Assembly (NCBI GenBank): GCA_958009055.1
Contig: OY253659.1
Coordinates: forward strand, 186,001-250,000
Origin: Choricystis sp. odSpoLacu1
Taxonomy: Eukaryota > Chlorophyta > Trebouxiophyceae
Length of the DNA stretch: 64,000 nucleotides
Direction: 5' to 3'
The stretch's first letter is position 1. The number at the start of each line of letters is the position of its first letter. This document shows, in pieces, positions 10,806 to 21,078 of this stretch. Under the pieces are notes generated by a model. That model saw nothing but the letters and a program-made list of their open reading frames with translations. It was not told the origin of the DNA and ran no database searches. The translations under genes and the position numbers were made by a program.

Positions 10806-10810
10806 TTACA
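10806..10810 (-). terminator. TGTAA polyadenylation signal of the HSP20-like gene
   Basis: TGTAA on the minus strand about 90 nt past the stop codon at 10902. TGTAA is the usual poly(A) signal of chlorophyte green algae. Confidence 0.5.
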
Positions 10811-10901
10811 CAAGGACAGGCACTCTCTCTCTCACATCCCTAGACAGCAAAAAAAACAAGATCTAGTGTTTTTTCTGTTATTCCACATCACCCTCTCATC
10901 T

Positions 10902-11594
10902 TCACTCGTCATCCACCGCCTCCAGCACGACCCCACTCTTCTTGGGGGCGCCCCCCTTGGCACTGCCGTCGTCGTCGTCGTCGACCCACGAGCCGTCTTC
11001 GTCGTCGTTGTTGGCGGCGGCGTCGCCGTCGGCGGGTGCAGCGACAGGCGCCACCGCCTCCTCAGTGGAGGCTGCGCCACCCCCGATCGCGACCTTGATC
11101 TTGACGGGTTTGACGGGCTCCAGCCGGCGCACTGAGATTACCAGCTCCCCGTCAGCCGCATTGGCAGCCACCGAGTGGGCATCCGCGTCGCGCTCCAGGT
11201 CGAACGCGATGTGGAGAGCGCCGCGGGAGCGTTTGCCACCCCCGCCCGGGACGGATGGAGCGGTGATGACGAGGTGGGGGGCGCCACCGTCGGTGGACGC
11301 GACAACTTCGATGTCGACGTTGCCCGTCGCCAGGGGGCGCCCCGGCAGGTCGATGGAGTACGCCCACCCGGCGTCAGTCTCCACAGCCACGACGTCGACG
11401 GGGGCGGACTTGGGGGTAGGGGCGGGTGCGGGCGCCGGCTTGGTGGAGGGCGCCTTCTTAGAAGAAGCTGAATTGGGCTTGCGGCCCGCAGTCGCGCACG
11501 CGGTCGCTCCCGGGGGGCAGCCGGCCGCGGCGGCAGCCATGGCGTTGGCCAGGTCAAAGAAAGGATAGGTGGGGTTGACGGGGAATGCAAACAT
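10902..11594 (-). CDS. HSP20-like small heat shock protein (divergent)
   Basis: Single exon, 230 residues. The start MFAFPVNPTYPFFDLANAM resembles the short aromatic N-terminus of small heat shock proteins. A Lys/Pro/Ala linker (~45-75) leads to a beta-rich segment around residues 75-165 (VDVVAVETDAGWAYSIDLPG, DIEVVAS, LVITAP, LHIAFDLERD, LVISVRRLEP) that fits an alpha-crystallin/CS fold. The last ~50 residues are very acidic (DDEDGSWVDDDDDGS) and differ from classical sHSPs, which end in an I-x-I motif. Likely role: holdase chaperone. A p23/CS-domain protein is the main alternative. Confidence 0.65.
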   Translation of the reverse strand: MFAFPVNPTYPFFDLANAMAAAAAGCPPGATACATAGRKPNSASSKKAPSTKPAPAPAPTPKSAPVDVVAVETDAGWAYSIDLPGRPLATGNVDIEVVASTDGGAPHLVITAPSVPGGGGKRSRGALHIAFDLERDADAHSVAANAADGELVISVRRLEPVKPVKIKVAIGGGAASTEEAVAPVAAPADGDAAANNDDEDGSWVDDDDDGSAKGGAPKKSGVVLEAVDDE

Positions 11595-11800
11595 GGAAGG
11601 TGTGTGGCGAGAGTTCGAAAGGAAGGAAAGGAGTGTGACGAAACAGTGGAAGCGTTTTTGTTTTCTAGTTCGTCGTTTGGATGCCTCCGGAGCGCGCCGG
11701 ACCGTGCGCGTGTTCCTAGAGTGCGTTACACCTTCCCGCAAGAGCACGCACACAAAAAATAAAGCAGGACAGAAGCACACACTAAAAGCATGTTCCACAC

Positions 11801-14800
11801 TCACCGCCTCCCCACCACGTCAGCAAACTCCCTCCGCAGCACCCACCGCTTGGCCGCGCCGCCCCCCCCCCCCCGTCAACCGCGCGACGCCGCGCAGCAC
11901 CGCCCTGAACAACGGCGCCCCCGCCTCCCCGTGCGCGGCCGCCGCGTCAGCGCAGGCGGTGAGGACGGCGTCTGACGGGGCGCCGGCGGGGCCGGCCGCG
12001 GAGAGGAAGGAGGCGACCGCGTCGGCTAGCGCCGCCGCGGCCGCGTCCAGCGCTGGATCCCCCGACGACCGGGGGGGCGCGGCAGGGGCGCCCCCGCCTG
12101 GCTCCGCGCCACGTCTCGCACGCAGGCGGGCCAGCAGGTCGGCAGACGACAGGCCGGCCGCGCCGGGCGCGGCCGCCGTGCCAAAGCGCGGGGGCGGCGC
12201 GGGCGCCCCCCCCTCGCCATGCCGCCCCGTCCACGTGGGCACGTTGACCGGGGTGGCGGCCGCGGCGGCGGAAGAGGCGGCCAGTGCGGCGGCGGCCCGG
12301 GCGGCGGCGGCTTTGGCCGCGGCCTCTGCGCGCGCGGCGCCGGGCGCGGCCGCCGCTTCCACTGCCCCATGGTCCAGCGCGCCCCCCACGCCGCCGCCCT
12401 CCAGCAGGCGGGCCAGCAGGGCGGCTTCGGCGGGGTGGGCAGGGTCGGTGGAGGGCGTGGGATCGGCTGGGGCGGCGTCGGTGTCGGGGGGAGGGGGACC
12501 GAAGCCCGTGACGTCGTCACCTGCCGCCGCCACCGCGTCGTCATCCTCCACCCCACCTCCCGTGTCCACGCCCGCGCCAGGCACAGCAGCCAGCAGCCTC
12601 GCCGTGTCGTCGCCCGCAGCACCATCACCACCACCACCCGCCGAGCGGGCAGGGCCGAGGGTAAACAGGTCGGCCAAGTCCGTCTTTCGAAAAAACCTCC
12701 TCTGCCGTGGGTCGGCCAACACCTTGTCCGCCACAAACTGCTTGAACAGTTGCCGGTGGTACACCTTCTCCTCGATCGTGCCACCCGCGACCAGGCGGTA
12801 GACAACCACAGGCCGGGTCTGGCCGAGGCGCCACGCGCGCTCGCGCGCTTGCGCGTCGGTCGCGGGGTTCCAGTCCGCATCGTACAACAAAACCCGGTCC
12901 GCCCCCGTCAAATTAACGCCCAGGCCACCCACCCGCGTCGTCAGGCAGAAGACTGGGGGAGCAGACGGGTCGGTGTTGAAGGTGTCGACCAACGCAGGGC
13001 GCGCGCGCACCGGCGTTTCCCCATCCATCCGCAAACATCCCACCCCCGCCGCCGCCAGCGCCGACTGCGCGATGTCTAGCATTTGGCGCGTCTGGCAGAA
13101 GAACAGGGTGCGGTGTCCCGCCGCGGTCCAGGCGCCGACAACGCGCAGGGCGACGGTGAGCTTGCCGGAGCGGGCGGGGTCGCCATACCCAGGCGTGTCG
13201 CCCCACCCGCCCCGGTGCAGCAGGTCGGGGTGGTTACACAGCTTGCGCAGGATGTCAATGCCGGCCAGCGGGTTGAGGCGGCCGGTCAGGGTGTCGGCGA
13301 CGTCGGGGGAGGCGAGGTAGGCTGGAAGGAAAAGGGTATGGGGTGGAAAAAAAAAAAAACGAAACTCGCTTCTTTTCTCTTTCTCTTCCCCTCTTTTTCC
13401 TCTCACTCACCTGCATACAGCGCCCTCTGCTCCGGCGTGATCCTGCAGAAAAGCACCCTCTCCGTTTTGGGGGGCAGCTGGGCTGCCACGTCCGCCTTGC
13501 GGCGGCGGAGGAGGTAGGGAGCGACGAGGTCGCGCAGCACGACTGCCGTGCGAAACGCGGTCCTCGCTTGGGCGGGCGTCGCGGCCGCGTACCCGCCCGC
13601 CGCGATGGGGAGGGCGAACTCGGCGGTGAAGACGGGGAGGGTGCCCAGCTTGCCCGGGTAGACAAAATCGAAGAGCGACCTGTGGGAAGAGGGGGTGGGA
13701 GAGAGTGAGTGAAAAGAGGAAACGAAAAACGAACGCTCTCCTTCCAACCCCCACACACACACTCTCCACACACTCACCACAGCTCCGCCAGTTTGTTCTG
13801 CACCGGCGTCCCCGTCAGCACGATCCTGTGCACGGTGGCGAGGCACTTGGCGGCGAGGGTGACGTCAGCGTCGGGGGAGCGGATGCGGTGCCCCTCGTCC
13901 AGCACGGCGCACCCCCACCGCACCGCCAGCACGTCGCCCCGCCCCCGGCGCAGGCCTTCGTACGAGGTGACGACGATGGAGGCGGGGGAGGCGGCGGCCA
14001 GGGCCAGGAGGGCGGCTCGCGCGGGGCGGGCGGGGGCGCCGGGGGCGGTCGCAGCAGACGTGTGGAGGAGCAACACCCGGGCGGACGGCACCCACCGCCT
14101 CAGTTCGCGCACCCACTGCGTCAGCAGGGTGGCGGGGGCGACAATGAGGGCGGGGCGGGAGGCACGGGAGGAGGACACGAGGCCGGCCAGGTAGGCCGCG
14201 AGTTGGACGGTTTTGCCGAGCCCCATCTCGTCGCCGACAACCCCACCCACCCTCAGGCTCCTCAACTCCCACAACCACTTGACCCCGGTGCGTTGGTAGG
14301 GAAACAAGCGGCTCCACACACAGCCGGGCACGCGGAAGCCGCCATCGAATGCCGCGTCGGTGGGGTGGGGTGGTGGGCCGGCGCGCGGCGCGACGCGGGT
14401 CGCGCCGTCGGGCCACACCGCGGCCGCGACGCGGGCCAGGTAGGTGGCCTCGTGCGCGTCATCGTACACGGCGTCGACGTCGGCTTCGACGTCGGAGTCG
14501 GAGGAGCAGGAGGAAGAGGGAGAAGAGGCGGCAGCTGCGTCGTCGCCATCACCCTCTCCCCCCTCCTCCCCCACCGCCCGCCGCGTCGCTTCAGCCACGG
14601 CGTCCACTTCGGCCGCCGCCCCCCGCCTCCGCTTGGCGCGCCGTCCCCCCACCGCCCGCGGGAGTGACGTCCGCGCCGGGCGTGCGGGCAGCGCGGCGCG
14701 CCCGCCCGCGCGCTCCGCCGCGCCGCTCGCTGCGCGCCGCCACAGCCTCGGGTCCACCCGCGCCACCCGCTCCCTCGGCGGCAGCGCGCTGGGGGGCAGC

Positions 14801-15764
14801 AGGGACGACCGCGGCTTGGCCGCGTCGGCGGCGGCCAGGGCGGCCGCGAGGCGGACGGTGGCAGCGTCTGAGGGCGCGGCTGCAACCCTCCGCTCCACCC
14901 CGCCCACCGCGTCAAAGGGGGTCAGCACCCCCACGCGGATCAAGCGGTCGCGCTCCGTCTCCACGAGGCCGGTGTCGCCCCCGCCCGCGCCGGCGGCGGC
15001 GGCGAGGGCGGCTTCGAGGGCGCCGTCGGGGGCGGGGGTGGGGGTGGGGGCGTGTGCGGCGTCGACGCGGCCGCTGCCACCACCACCACCACCACCGACC
15101 GGCGCACCACCATCCTCATGCTTCAACGCTGCCTCGAGCGCGGACCGGCGGGCGGCCAGTCCCGCCAGGCGCTCGGCCAGCAGGGCGCGCTGCAGCGCAC
15201 GCGCGGTGGCATCGTCGCGGCCGCGCGTGTAGGGAGACGCGCGGCTGCTGCCCGGCTCGCTCTTGACGCGCACCTGGGGCTCGCTCTTGACGCGCACCTG
15301 GGGCTCGGTCTTGACTCCCTCCTCCTCATCCGACCATGCTTCCACATCGGGCGCGGGCGCCCGGCGCGCGCGGCGGGGGGAGGGCGGTCCGTCGTCGTCG
15401 TCATTGTCGTCGCCGCTCACACTGTCTGCCGCCGCCAGGGCGGCCCGCACCGCGTCCTCCTCGTCCGCCAGGGCGGCCAGACGGGCCACCGCCCGCTCCC
15501 GTGCGTCGGCGGGGGCGGTGGGCGGGGCGAGGCGGGCTTGCACCTTTGTGTGTGTGGAAAAGGGGTGGGTGGAGGTTTTTTTTTTGTTGGCTATCCCACC
15601 CGACCTCCCCTCCTCTCATCTCCCACCCGCACACACACCTCTGCCGCCACCCGGGCCTCCACCGACGCCACGTCGACCGCGGTCGCGTCGTCGCCGAGCA
15701 GCGCCGCGCCGTCGTCGTCGTCGTCGGGCGGGGGGCGGGGTGGGAGGGCTGCGCCAGCCGCCAT
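11801..15764 (-). CDS. CHR8: SNF2-family ATPase, CSB/ERCC6/Rad26 type
   Basis: Transcription-coupled repair translocase. Four exons: 15639-15764, 13778-15543, 13411-13679 and 11801-13321, about 1,220 residues, the size of CSB proteins. After a long acidic N-terminal region come helicase motif I ([11 protein letters not shown]), Ia ([12 protein letters not shown]), motif II as DEGH, the variant typical of CSB/Rad26, and motif III (VLTGTPVQN). The C-lobe has [27 protein letters not shown] and [11 protein letters not shown]. The DEGH box and [11 protein letters not shown] segment favour CSB over RAD54. Near the end the frame as read shifts at a 13-C run (11862-11874) and stops at 11820; correcting one base gives a C-terminus with RWVLRREF, like the WVLKPE end of plant homologues, stopping at 11801. 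Divergent from eIF3g. Confidence 0.93.
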
Positions 15765-16115
15765 CGGTGTGCCTTTTTTGGTGGGCGCGGCGACAGCGTC
15801 CAGCACACAGCCACGGGCGGTGTGTGTGTGTGTGTGTGTGTGCGCGCGGCGAGGTGTGCCAGTTTCAGCGGTGCATTGGCGCAGAGGGGGGACCGCGCTG
15901 TCAGTGCCCAGCAGCTCTCGGCGGCGTCCTGTGCGCCGAGCGTGAGGGCAAGCGATGTGTGGTGACCGTCGCCTTCCTCAGAGCCTGTGGAGCGCAGAGC
16001 GCGCGGGGCGCGAGAGAAGAAAACGCAGAAACGCGTTTGGAGCGCCTTGTCGACAGTGAAGAAACACTATCTCTCTTTTTTTCCTCTTCTCCCCGCACAA
16101 GCCCACAGTCCCCTC
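15765..16115. promoter_or_regulatory. Divergent promoter region, CSB / eIF3g
   Basis: A 351-bp gap between start codons. It contains a (TG)n tract at about 15820-15842 and a pyrimidine-rich leader just before the eIF3g ATG. No other element recognised. Confidence 0.45.
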
Positions 16116-17351
16116 ATGGCGACCTCCCAACGCGTGCGCTGGGGCGACGCCGTCGACGATGACGACGACACCGTGCTGCCGCCGCCCTCCGTGACCGGCC
16201 CTGACGCGAAAGGGATCAAGACGCGCGTCGAGTACAAAAAGAACGCCAAAGGGGAGACGGTGAAAGTGACGACGCGGACCAAGGTGCTGAAAGTGGAGAA
16301 GAAGATGTACAAGGTAAGTGTGGGGTTGGGTGTGGGCGGAGAGGAGGGAGAGAGGCGGGGCGGGGTCGCGCGGGCGCACGGCGGCCCGATCGACGGGAGC
16401 GAAAAAAACACGCGGCCGCCTGCCTCGCGCTCGCGCCCCAGCACGACCTCCCCGCCTCCCTGGCGCAGACGCCACTGGCTCTGGAGCTGCTTCTGCGGGC
16501 GTCAATTCCTGAAAAAAACAAACTCACACCTCCTTTTTCCTCCCTCTCTCCACACTCAGATCGTCGAAGAGCGCCGCGCGTGGCCCCGCTTTGGTGACGC
16601 CGCCACCGAGTCCGCCACCGACTCCATCACGGTGCGTGCCACCGAGGAGATTCCGTTCGACCGGGTGCGCCAGGCGCGCGCGACGACGGCGGAGCGGGCG
16701 GCCGATGACATGAAGTCTGTGCTTGCCGGGTCCGACAAGTCCGCCATCGTCGGCTCCCTCAAAGACATGCTCTACAAGCGCCGCATGGAGAGGCAGCTGG
16801 CGGCTGCGCGCGGCCTCATTTCCGGGCCCGAGCTGCCGCCGTCCGAGGACGGGCCGGACGGGGGGCTGCTGCCCGCCGCTGGCGCGAAAGGAGGCTACGT
16901 CCCCCCCTCTGTCCGCAACCGGGGCGCCGGCGGCGCGGGCGAGTCCATGGCCACCGCCCGCCGCGACGAGAACAGTGTGCGCGTGACCAACCTGTCGGAG
17001 GACACGCGGGAGGAGGATGTGAGGGACCTTTTCACCCCGTTTGGCCAGGTCACCCGCGTCTACGTGGCCTACGACCGGGACACGGGGGAGTCGCGCGGGT
17101 TTGCGTTTGTCAACTTCATGTACAAGTGCGTGGTGGTGTGGTGGCGATGGGGGTGTGGTGGGAGGGGCGTTTTTTTTGTTCGCGATCGAAAAACAACACG
17201 CTCACACAACCCTTTGTCACCCTCCCACAGGCAAGACGCGCAGCGCGCCATCGACAAGCTGGACGGCTACGGCTACGACAACCTCATCCTGCGCGTCGAG
17301 TGGGCGGCGGCCCGGGACGGGCCGGGGGGTGGGCCTGGGGGGCGGCCGTGA
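16116..17351 (+). CDS. EIF3G: Translation initiation factor eIF3 subunit G
   Basis: Three exons, 16116-16313, 16560-17125 and 17231-17351 (294 residues, normal for the family). The N-terminus (RVRWGDAVDDDDD...) and KTRVEYKKNAKGETVKVTTR are the conserved eIF3g N-terminal domain that binds eIF3i. The central region lacks a clear zinc-binding CCHC. The C-terminal RRM carries RNP2 (VRVTNLSED) and RNP1 (SRGFAFVNF) and is split by the last intron after the RNP1 strand. Role: scanning and reinitiation as part of eIF3 in the cytoplasm. Confidence 0.95.
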   Translation: MATSQRVRWGDAVDDDDDTVLPPPSVTGPDAKGIKTRVEYKKNAKGETVKVTTRTKVLKVEKKMYKVSVGLGVGGEEGERRGGVARAHGGPIDGSEKNTRPPASRSRPSTTSPPPWRRRHWLWSCFCGRQFLKKTNSHLLFPPSLHTQIVEERRAWPRFGDAATESATDSITVRATEEIPFDRVRQARATTAERAADDMKSVLAGSDKSAIVGSLKDMLYKRRMERQLAAARGLISGPELPPSEDGPDGGLLPAAGAKGGYVPPSVRNRGAGGAGESMATARRDENSVRVTNLSEDTREEDVRDLFTPFGQVTRVYVAYDRDTGESRGFAFVNFMYKCVVVWWRWGCGGRGVFFVRDRKTTRSHNPLSPSHRQDAQRAIDKLDGYGYDNLILRVEWAAARDGPGGGPGGRP

Positions 17352-17465
17352 GAGGGAGAGAGGTGTGTTTTTTCTTCTTCTTCTGTTTTTGTCTTTACCC
17401 CTCGGCGTGTTGCGTCTTTGCATCCACAACAACAACAAAACTAGCCCCCAAAACTCTCTCTCCCT

Positions 17466-18125
17466 TCAACGCGGCACCTTGCCCCCCAGCGCCTCGTACA
17501 GGCCACGTGGTCCCCCCCCCCGCACCGGCAGCGTCACGATTTGAGCCACTTTCCCTCCTTCCACCCTCACCTTCACCGTCTCCGGAGCCAGCACAAACCT
17601 GCGTCCATCAGGCTGCAGCGTGGCCCAGTCGGGGTGGGAGGGCGGCGTGTAGGGCTGGGTGAAGTGGCCGCTGGGTTGAAGCTCCACGATCGACCACCCG
17701 TCTTCATCGGTCAGCCCGTCTGTCGCTGCCGCCCACGTCCAGTCGGGAGCGGACGCGTAGGCGGCGGCAACGGTGGTCACGTAGTCGGCCTTGGTGAAGG
17801 CGCGGGGGGAGCCGTCTTCTCGCAGGGTGAACGAATAGGCTAAAAGCTCTGCCTGCGCTGCGGCAGAGCAAGGCGTCGCGTAAAAAGCTTCGATGACGCG
17901 GCGGCGACGGGAGGCACCCAGGTCGAGCAGGGCGTCCATGACCAGGCGGCGTAGGCCGGCAGGGGGGAGGGGGCCGCGGGTGGGGTGGGTGGGAGGCGCC
18001 CCCATGCCGCGGCGCGGCGGGGAGGGGGCCCCGGGTGCGCCCCGCACCCGGGGCGCGGGGCGCCCGCCCGCGCGAGGGGTGGGCAGGAGCAGGGTGGAGC
18101 GTAGAGGGAGGGTGGGTGGAGCCAT
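17466..18125 (-). CDS. Probable plastid-targeted SnoaL/NTF2-like protein
   Basis: Single exon, 219 residues from the ATG at 18125. The first ~60 residues are rich in Arg, Pro and Ala with few acidic residues, as in plastid or mitochondrial presequences. The rest (VIEAFYATP..., FTKADYVTTVAAAYAS, DGWSIVELQPSGHFTQPY) resembles the small NTF2/SnoaL alpha+beta barrel in length and pattern, but no catalytic residues can be assigned. Function unknown; the fold assignment is tentative. Confidence 0.6.
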   Translation of the reverse strand: MAPPTLPLRSTLLLPTPRAGGRPAPRVRGAPGAPSPPRRGMGAPPTHPTRGPLPPAGLRRLVMDALLDLGASRRRRVIEAFYATPCSAAAQAELLAYSFTLREDGSPRAFTKADYVTTVAAAYASAPDWTWAAATDGLTDEDGWSIVELQPSGHFTQPYTPPSHPDWATLQPDGRRFVLAPETVKVRVEGGKVAQIVTLPVRGGGPRGLYEALGGKVPR

Positions 18126-18240
18126 GGAGGGCGCGTGCAACGCGGGTGGGCGAGTGGTGGTTTGAGAGAAATCGACGTACCAAAGTGTTTTGACCGTGAC
18201 CGTTCAAAAAAAAAAGCCCCTCTCTGTGTTGACCGCGGCT

Positions 18241-18295
18241 TTTTACACGCCGCCAGGGGCGTGTAAAAGTGGTTGGCTTTTTACACGCCAACCAC
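18241..18295. repeat. Two adjacent inverted repeats with interchangeable arms
   Basis: TTTTACACGCC (18241-18251) is complementary to 18258-18268 with a 6-nt loop. Immediately next, GTGGTTGGC (18269-18277) pairs perfectly with 18287-18295 around a 9-nt loop. The second loop and arm contain another copy of TTTTACACGCC (18279-18289), so the middle arm 18258-18268 can pair with either copy. It lies between the 5' end of the SnoaL-like gene and the 3' end of the next minus-strand gene. Confidence 0.75.
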
Positions 18296-18343
18296 ATCAC
18301 AGAAGAAAGATCGCGTCACGCCCTCCTCCCCTCCCTCTCTCCC

Positions 18344-18795
18344 TCACCCAGCAGCCGCGGGTGCCGGCGCGGCCGCCTTCCCGCGCGGCAGCGGCAGCCC
18401 CGCCGCCGCCAGGTCGGGCACCATGTTGCCTCCCCCCCCCACGCGCAGGCCCGCCAGGGCGGCCATCGGGGTGGCGAGGTTGCCCGGCGCGGCGACGTTC
18501 ACTGCCGTCGCCCCCCCGCGCCCAGCGCTGCGGCAGCCGACCGCGCCGTGGCAGCAGACCGCGCCGCGGCGGCCCCCCCCGGCCCCGCCGCGTTGGCGGC
18601 CACCTGCTGAATGACGGCGGCCAGATCGGCGGGCGTCTTGGGGGGGGACGGCTTGGCGTCGGACACGCCGCCAGCAGCGGTGGAAGGCGTGAGAGCCTTG
18701 GCCGACGGTTGGCGGCGCGGCGCGACCGCGGTGGACGGGGGGGGGGCGGCGGCGGCGGCCAGGAGGGTGAGGGTGAAGATGAGGGGGAGCTTCAT
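18344..18795 (-). CDS. Small secreted Ala/Pro-rich protein, unknown function
   Basis: Starts with a clear signal peptide (MKLPLIFTLTLLAAAAAPP) and continues as an Ala/Pro/Lys-rich chain including a helix PADLAAVIQQVAANAAG. As read, the frame stops near 18499 after a run of seven C (about 18510-18516); one extra base continues it through AVNVAAPGNLATPMAALAGL and MVPDLAAAGLPLPRGKAAAP to a stop at 18344, about 150 residues. Wall or extracellular matrix protein is a guess from composition. It is divergent from another secreted protein gene at 18996. Confidence 0.6.
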
Positions 18796-18995
18796 GGAGG
18801 GTTGGGGTGTGTGAGGGGTGGAAGCGTTTTGTGGGGGGGTGTCGGAGTGAGGAGAGAAAGAGGCACGCAAAAAACCAAAAAAGCTCGCGACGCTCGTCAC
18901 TTCGCTCGTCGTGACGAGCGAAGAGTTTTTCTCCTGAACCACCGCACCACACACACCACCCTCCACCACCCCCCCCCACTCCACTCCCCCACACG

Positions 18996-19635
18996 ATGAC
19001 TCGCGCCCTCGCCCTCGCTCTCAGCGCCCTGCTGCTGGTGGGCGCACTGGCCGCCCCGGCGGCAGTGACGAAGCCGGTGGCCGCCCCCACCTCGGCTCTG
19101 CACGCTGCGTCCGCTGCCCCCACCGCGGTCGCCCACGCAGGCCGCGCACACGGCCTCCACGAAAGCTGTCGCCAAGCCTGCGGCTGTCGCGCACGCGCCC
19201 ACCACCGCGCACGCGGCGGCCGAGGCGGCGAAGAAGCCGTCGACGGTGGCGAAACCAGCCGCCACCGCCCACGCGCGGACCAAGGCCGTCCACACCTCGT
19301 CTGCGACCAAGCCGGTCGCCCCTGCGACCCACGTGGCGTCCAAGGCGACGGCGTCGGTGTCCAAGGCGGCCGCGGTTCCGGCCAAGGCGGCAGCGGCCGC
19401 CGTTAAGAAACCGGTCGCTCCCGCCCCCGCCCACGCCACCAAGCCGGCCACCGTGGTAACGGCAAAGTCCACCGCCCCCCGCAAAGTGGCCGCCCCCGCC
19501 AAGGCGCCGACCGCCGCTGTTCCCGTGGTGGCGGTGGCCGGCGTGCCCCCGACTGGCGCCGCGCCCGCGCCGGCGGCCGACTCCCCGCTTACGACGGTTC
19601 AAAATTTCCTGTGCTGGATTCGCCGCGGCTGCTGA
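18996..19635 (+). CDS. Secreted Ala/Lys/Thr-rich repeat protein
   Basis: Signal peptide MTRALALALSALLLVGALAA, then a low-complexity chain built of repeated A-T-K-P-V-A-like units (for example TKPVAPATHVASKATASVSK), ending in QNFLCWIRRGC. Between about 19105 and 19140 the frame changes by one base; the repeat pattern continues in the new frame, so an indel is more likely than an intron. About 212 residues. Composition resembles extracellular matrix glycoproteins; the two Cys of the C-terminal peptide may crosslink. No known domain. Confidence 0.6.
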
Positions 19636-19923
19636 ACGACGGTTTGGTGGTGAGGAGTGAGGGGGAGGAGGGGCGGTGCGTTGACGGTTTCGTGTTTTTT
19701 TTTTTCAACCTCTGTAAAGTACGACCACCGTGCCCCCCGCCCTCTCCTTTGGGAAGGGTGTCAATGCGACATTTACAACATGCACAGCGAGGGCAGTCCG
19801 AGGGAAAAAGGGGCTGTTGGTTGGTTCGGCCGTGTCTGTTTTTTCACTCTCATCGTCCCTTTCACTCTTCACTCTCGTCTGCGCAACACACCCCGCTCTC
19901 TGGCTTCACGACAGCCACACACC

Positions 19924-20903
19924 ATGCGCCTCGCCACCGCCTCCCTCCTGCTCACCGCCCTGTCGGCGGCCGCCGGGGCGGGCGTCGCCCCAACGCACGC
20001 GCCGCACGCCGAGCCGGTGCGTGCGCCGCCGCCAACCGCCACCGCCAAGCCTCCTCCCGCCTCCATTCCCGCCTCGGCGGCCGCTGTGGCGGTGGTGGGT
20101 GCCCCCAAGCCCGCCCTCACGCGGCCGCCTGGTGATGCCGGCCGCCGGGGCGGCCCCCGCGCGCCGTCGCCGTCGCCCGCAGACGGCGACTTCCCTCGCC
20201 GCCCGCCGCCGCCGCCGTCCGACTCGCCCTTCTACCCGTTTTACTGTTTCTTCTTCCCTCATCAGTGCGGCAGCACGCCCCCACCTCCGCCCCGGCCGAC
20301 GCCGCAGCCCACGGTGACGCCGCAGCCTACGCCGGCGCCGTCGGCGACGCCTCCCCCCACCACGCCTCCCCCCACCACACCCCCCGCCACCACGCCTCCT
20401 CCTCCGCCTCCTCCCCCGTCTGACGCCACCACCATCCTGTCCCTGCACAACGCGGCCCGGGCCAAGCACTCTGCCCCCGCGCTTGCTTGGGACACAGCTG
20501 CTGCTTCATCCGCCGCGTCGTGGGTCGCCAAGTGCAACTTCCAGCACTCGGGGTCGTCCAAGTATGGCGAAAACCTGTGCCTGGGGTGAGTGAGAGAGCA
20601 TGTGTGTGGACGGGCGGTAGGGAGGAGTGGATCCTCTTCATTTTTTGTCTTCCCCCAACCCTCAGCTACTCCACCTGGACCGACTGCATCGACGCGTGGC
20701 TGGATGAGGAGAAGCAGTATGACTTCTCCCAGCCTGGCTTTTTCGAGGCCACCGGCCACTTTACCCAGTGCGTGTGGAAAGGATCCACCCACATCGGTTG
20801 CGCGACCAAGTCCTGCCCCGACGGCGTTCTTTACAGCTGCAATTATGCTCCCCCGGGCAACGTGATCGGCCAGTTCCAGCAAAACGTGCTGCCGCCGGCG
20901 TAG
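19924..20903 (+). CDS. Secreted CAP (SCP/TAPS, PR-1-like) domain protein 1
   Basis: Two exons, 19924-20585 and 20666-20903 (299 residues). Signal peptide (MRLATASLLLTALSAAAG), Pro/Thr-rich stalk to about residue 165, then a CAP domain: LHNAARAKHSAPALAWD, WVAKCNFQHSGSSKYGENL, GHFTQCVWKGSTHIGCA, YSCNYAPPGNVIGQF. The CAP cavity residues (His in LHNAAR is not the usual first His, but GENL and GHFTQ are conserved) and paired Cys are present. PR-1-like proteins bind sterols or act in defence; specific role unknown. Ends QQNVLPPA, like the paralogue at 26847-28294. Confidence 0.93.
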
Positions 20904-20929
20904 AGGAGAACGTGCTGCCGCCGGCGTTG
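20882..20929 (+). repeat. Tandem duplication spanning the CAP1 stop codon
   Basis: AACGTGCTGCCGCCGGCGT occurs at about 20882 and again about 27 nt later, with the stop TAG lying between the copies. The second copy is 3' untranslated. Confidence 0.7.
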
Positions 20930-21011
20930 AGGGGGCAGTGCAGGTTTGTGTGTGCGAAAGGGAAAGTGCGCCACCCCGAACAAATGAAAAAAAACACCGT
21001 GACGCCCCGCC

Positions 21012-21016
21012 TGTAA
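21012..21016 (+). terminator. TGTAA polyadenylation signal of CAP1
   Basis: TGTAA about 110 nt downstream of the CAP1 stop codon. Confidence 0.5.
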
Positions 21017-21078
21017 ATGAAAATCGCACCAGACCTACAGACAGAAAAGCATGAACGCAAACACACACTCAACCACAA

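Noticed and set aside
12219..13079. Plus-strand frames across CSB
   Set aside because: Antisense shadows of the helicase C-lobe.
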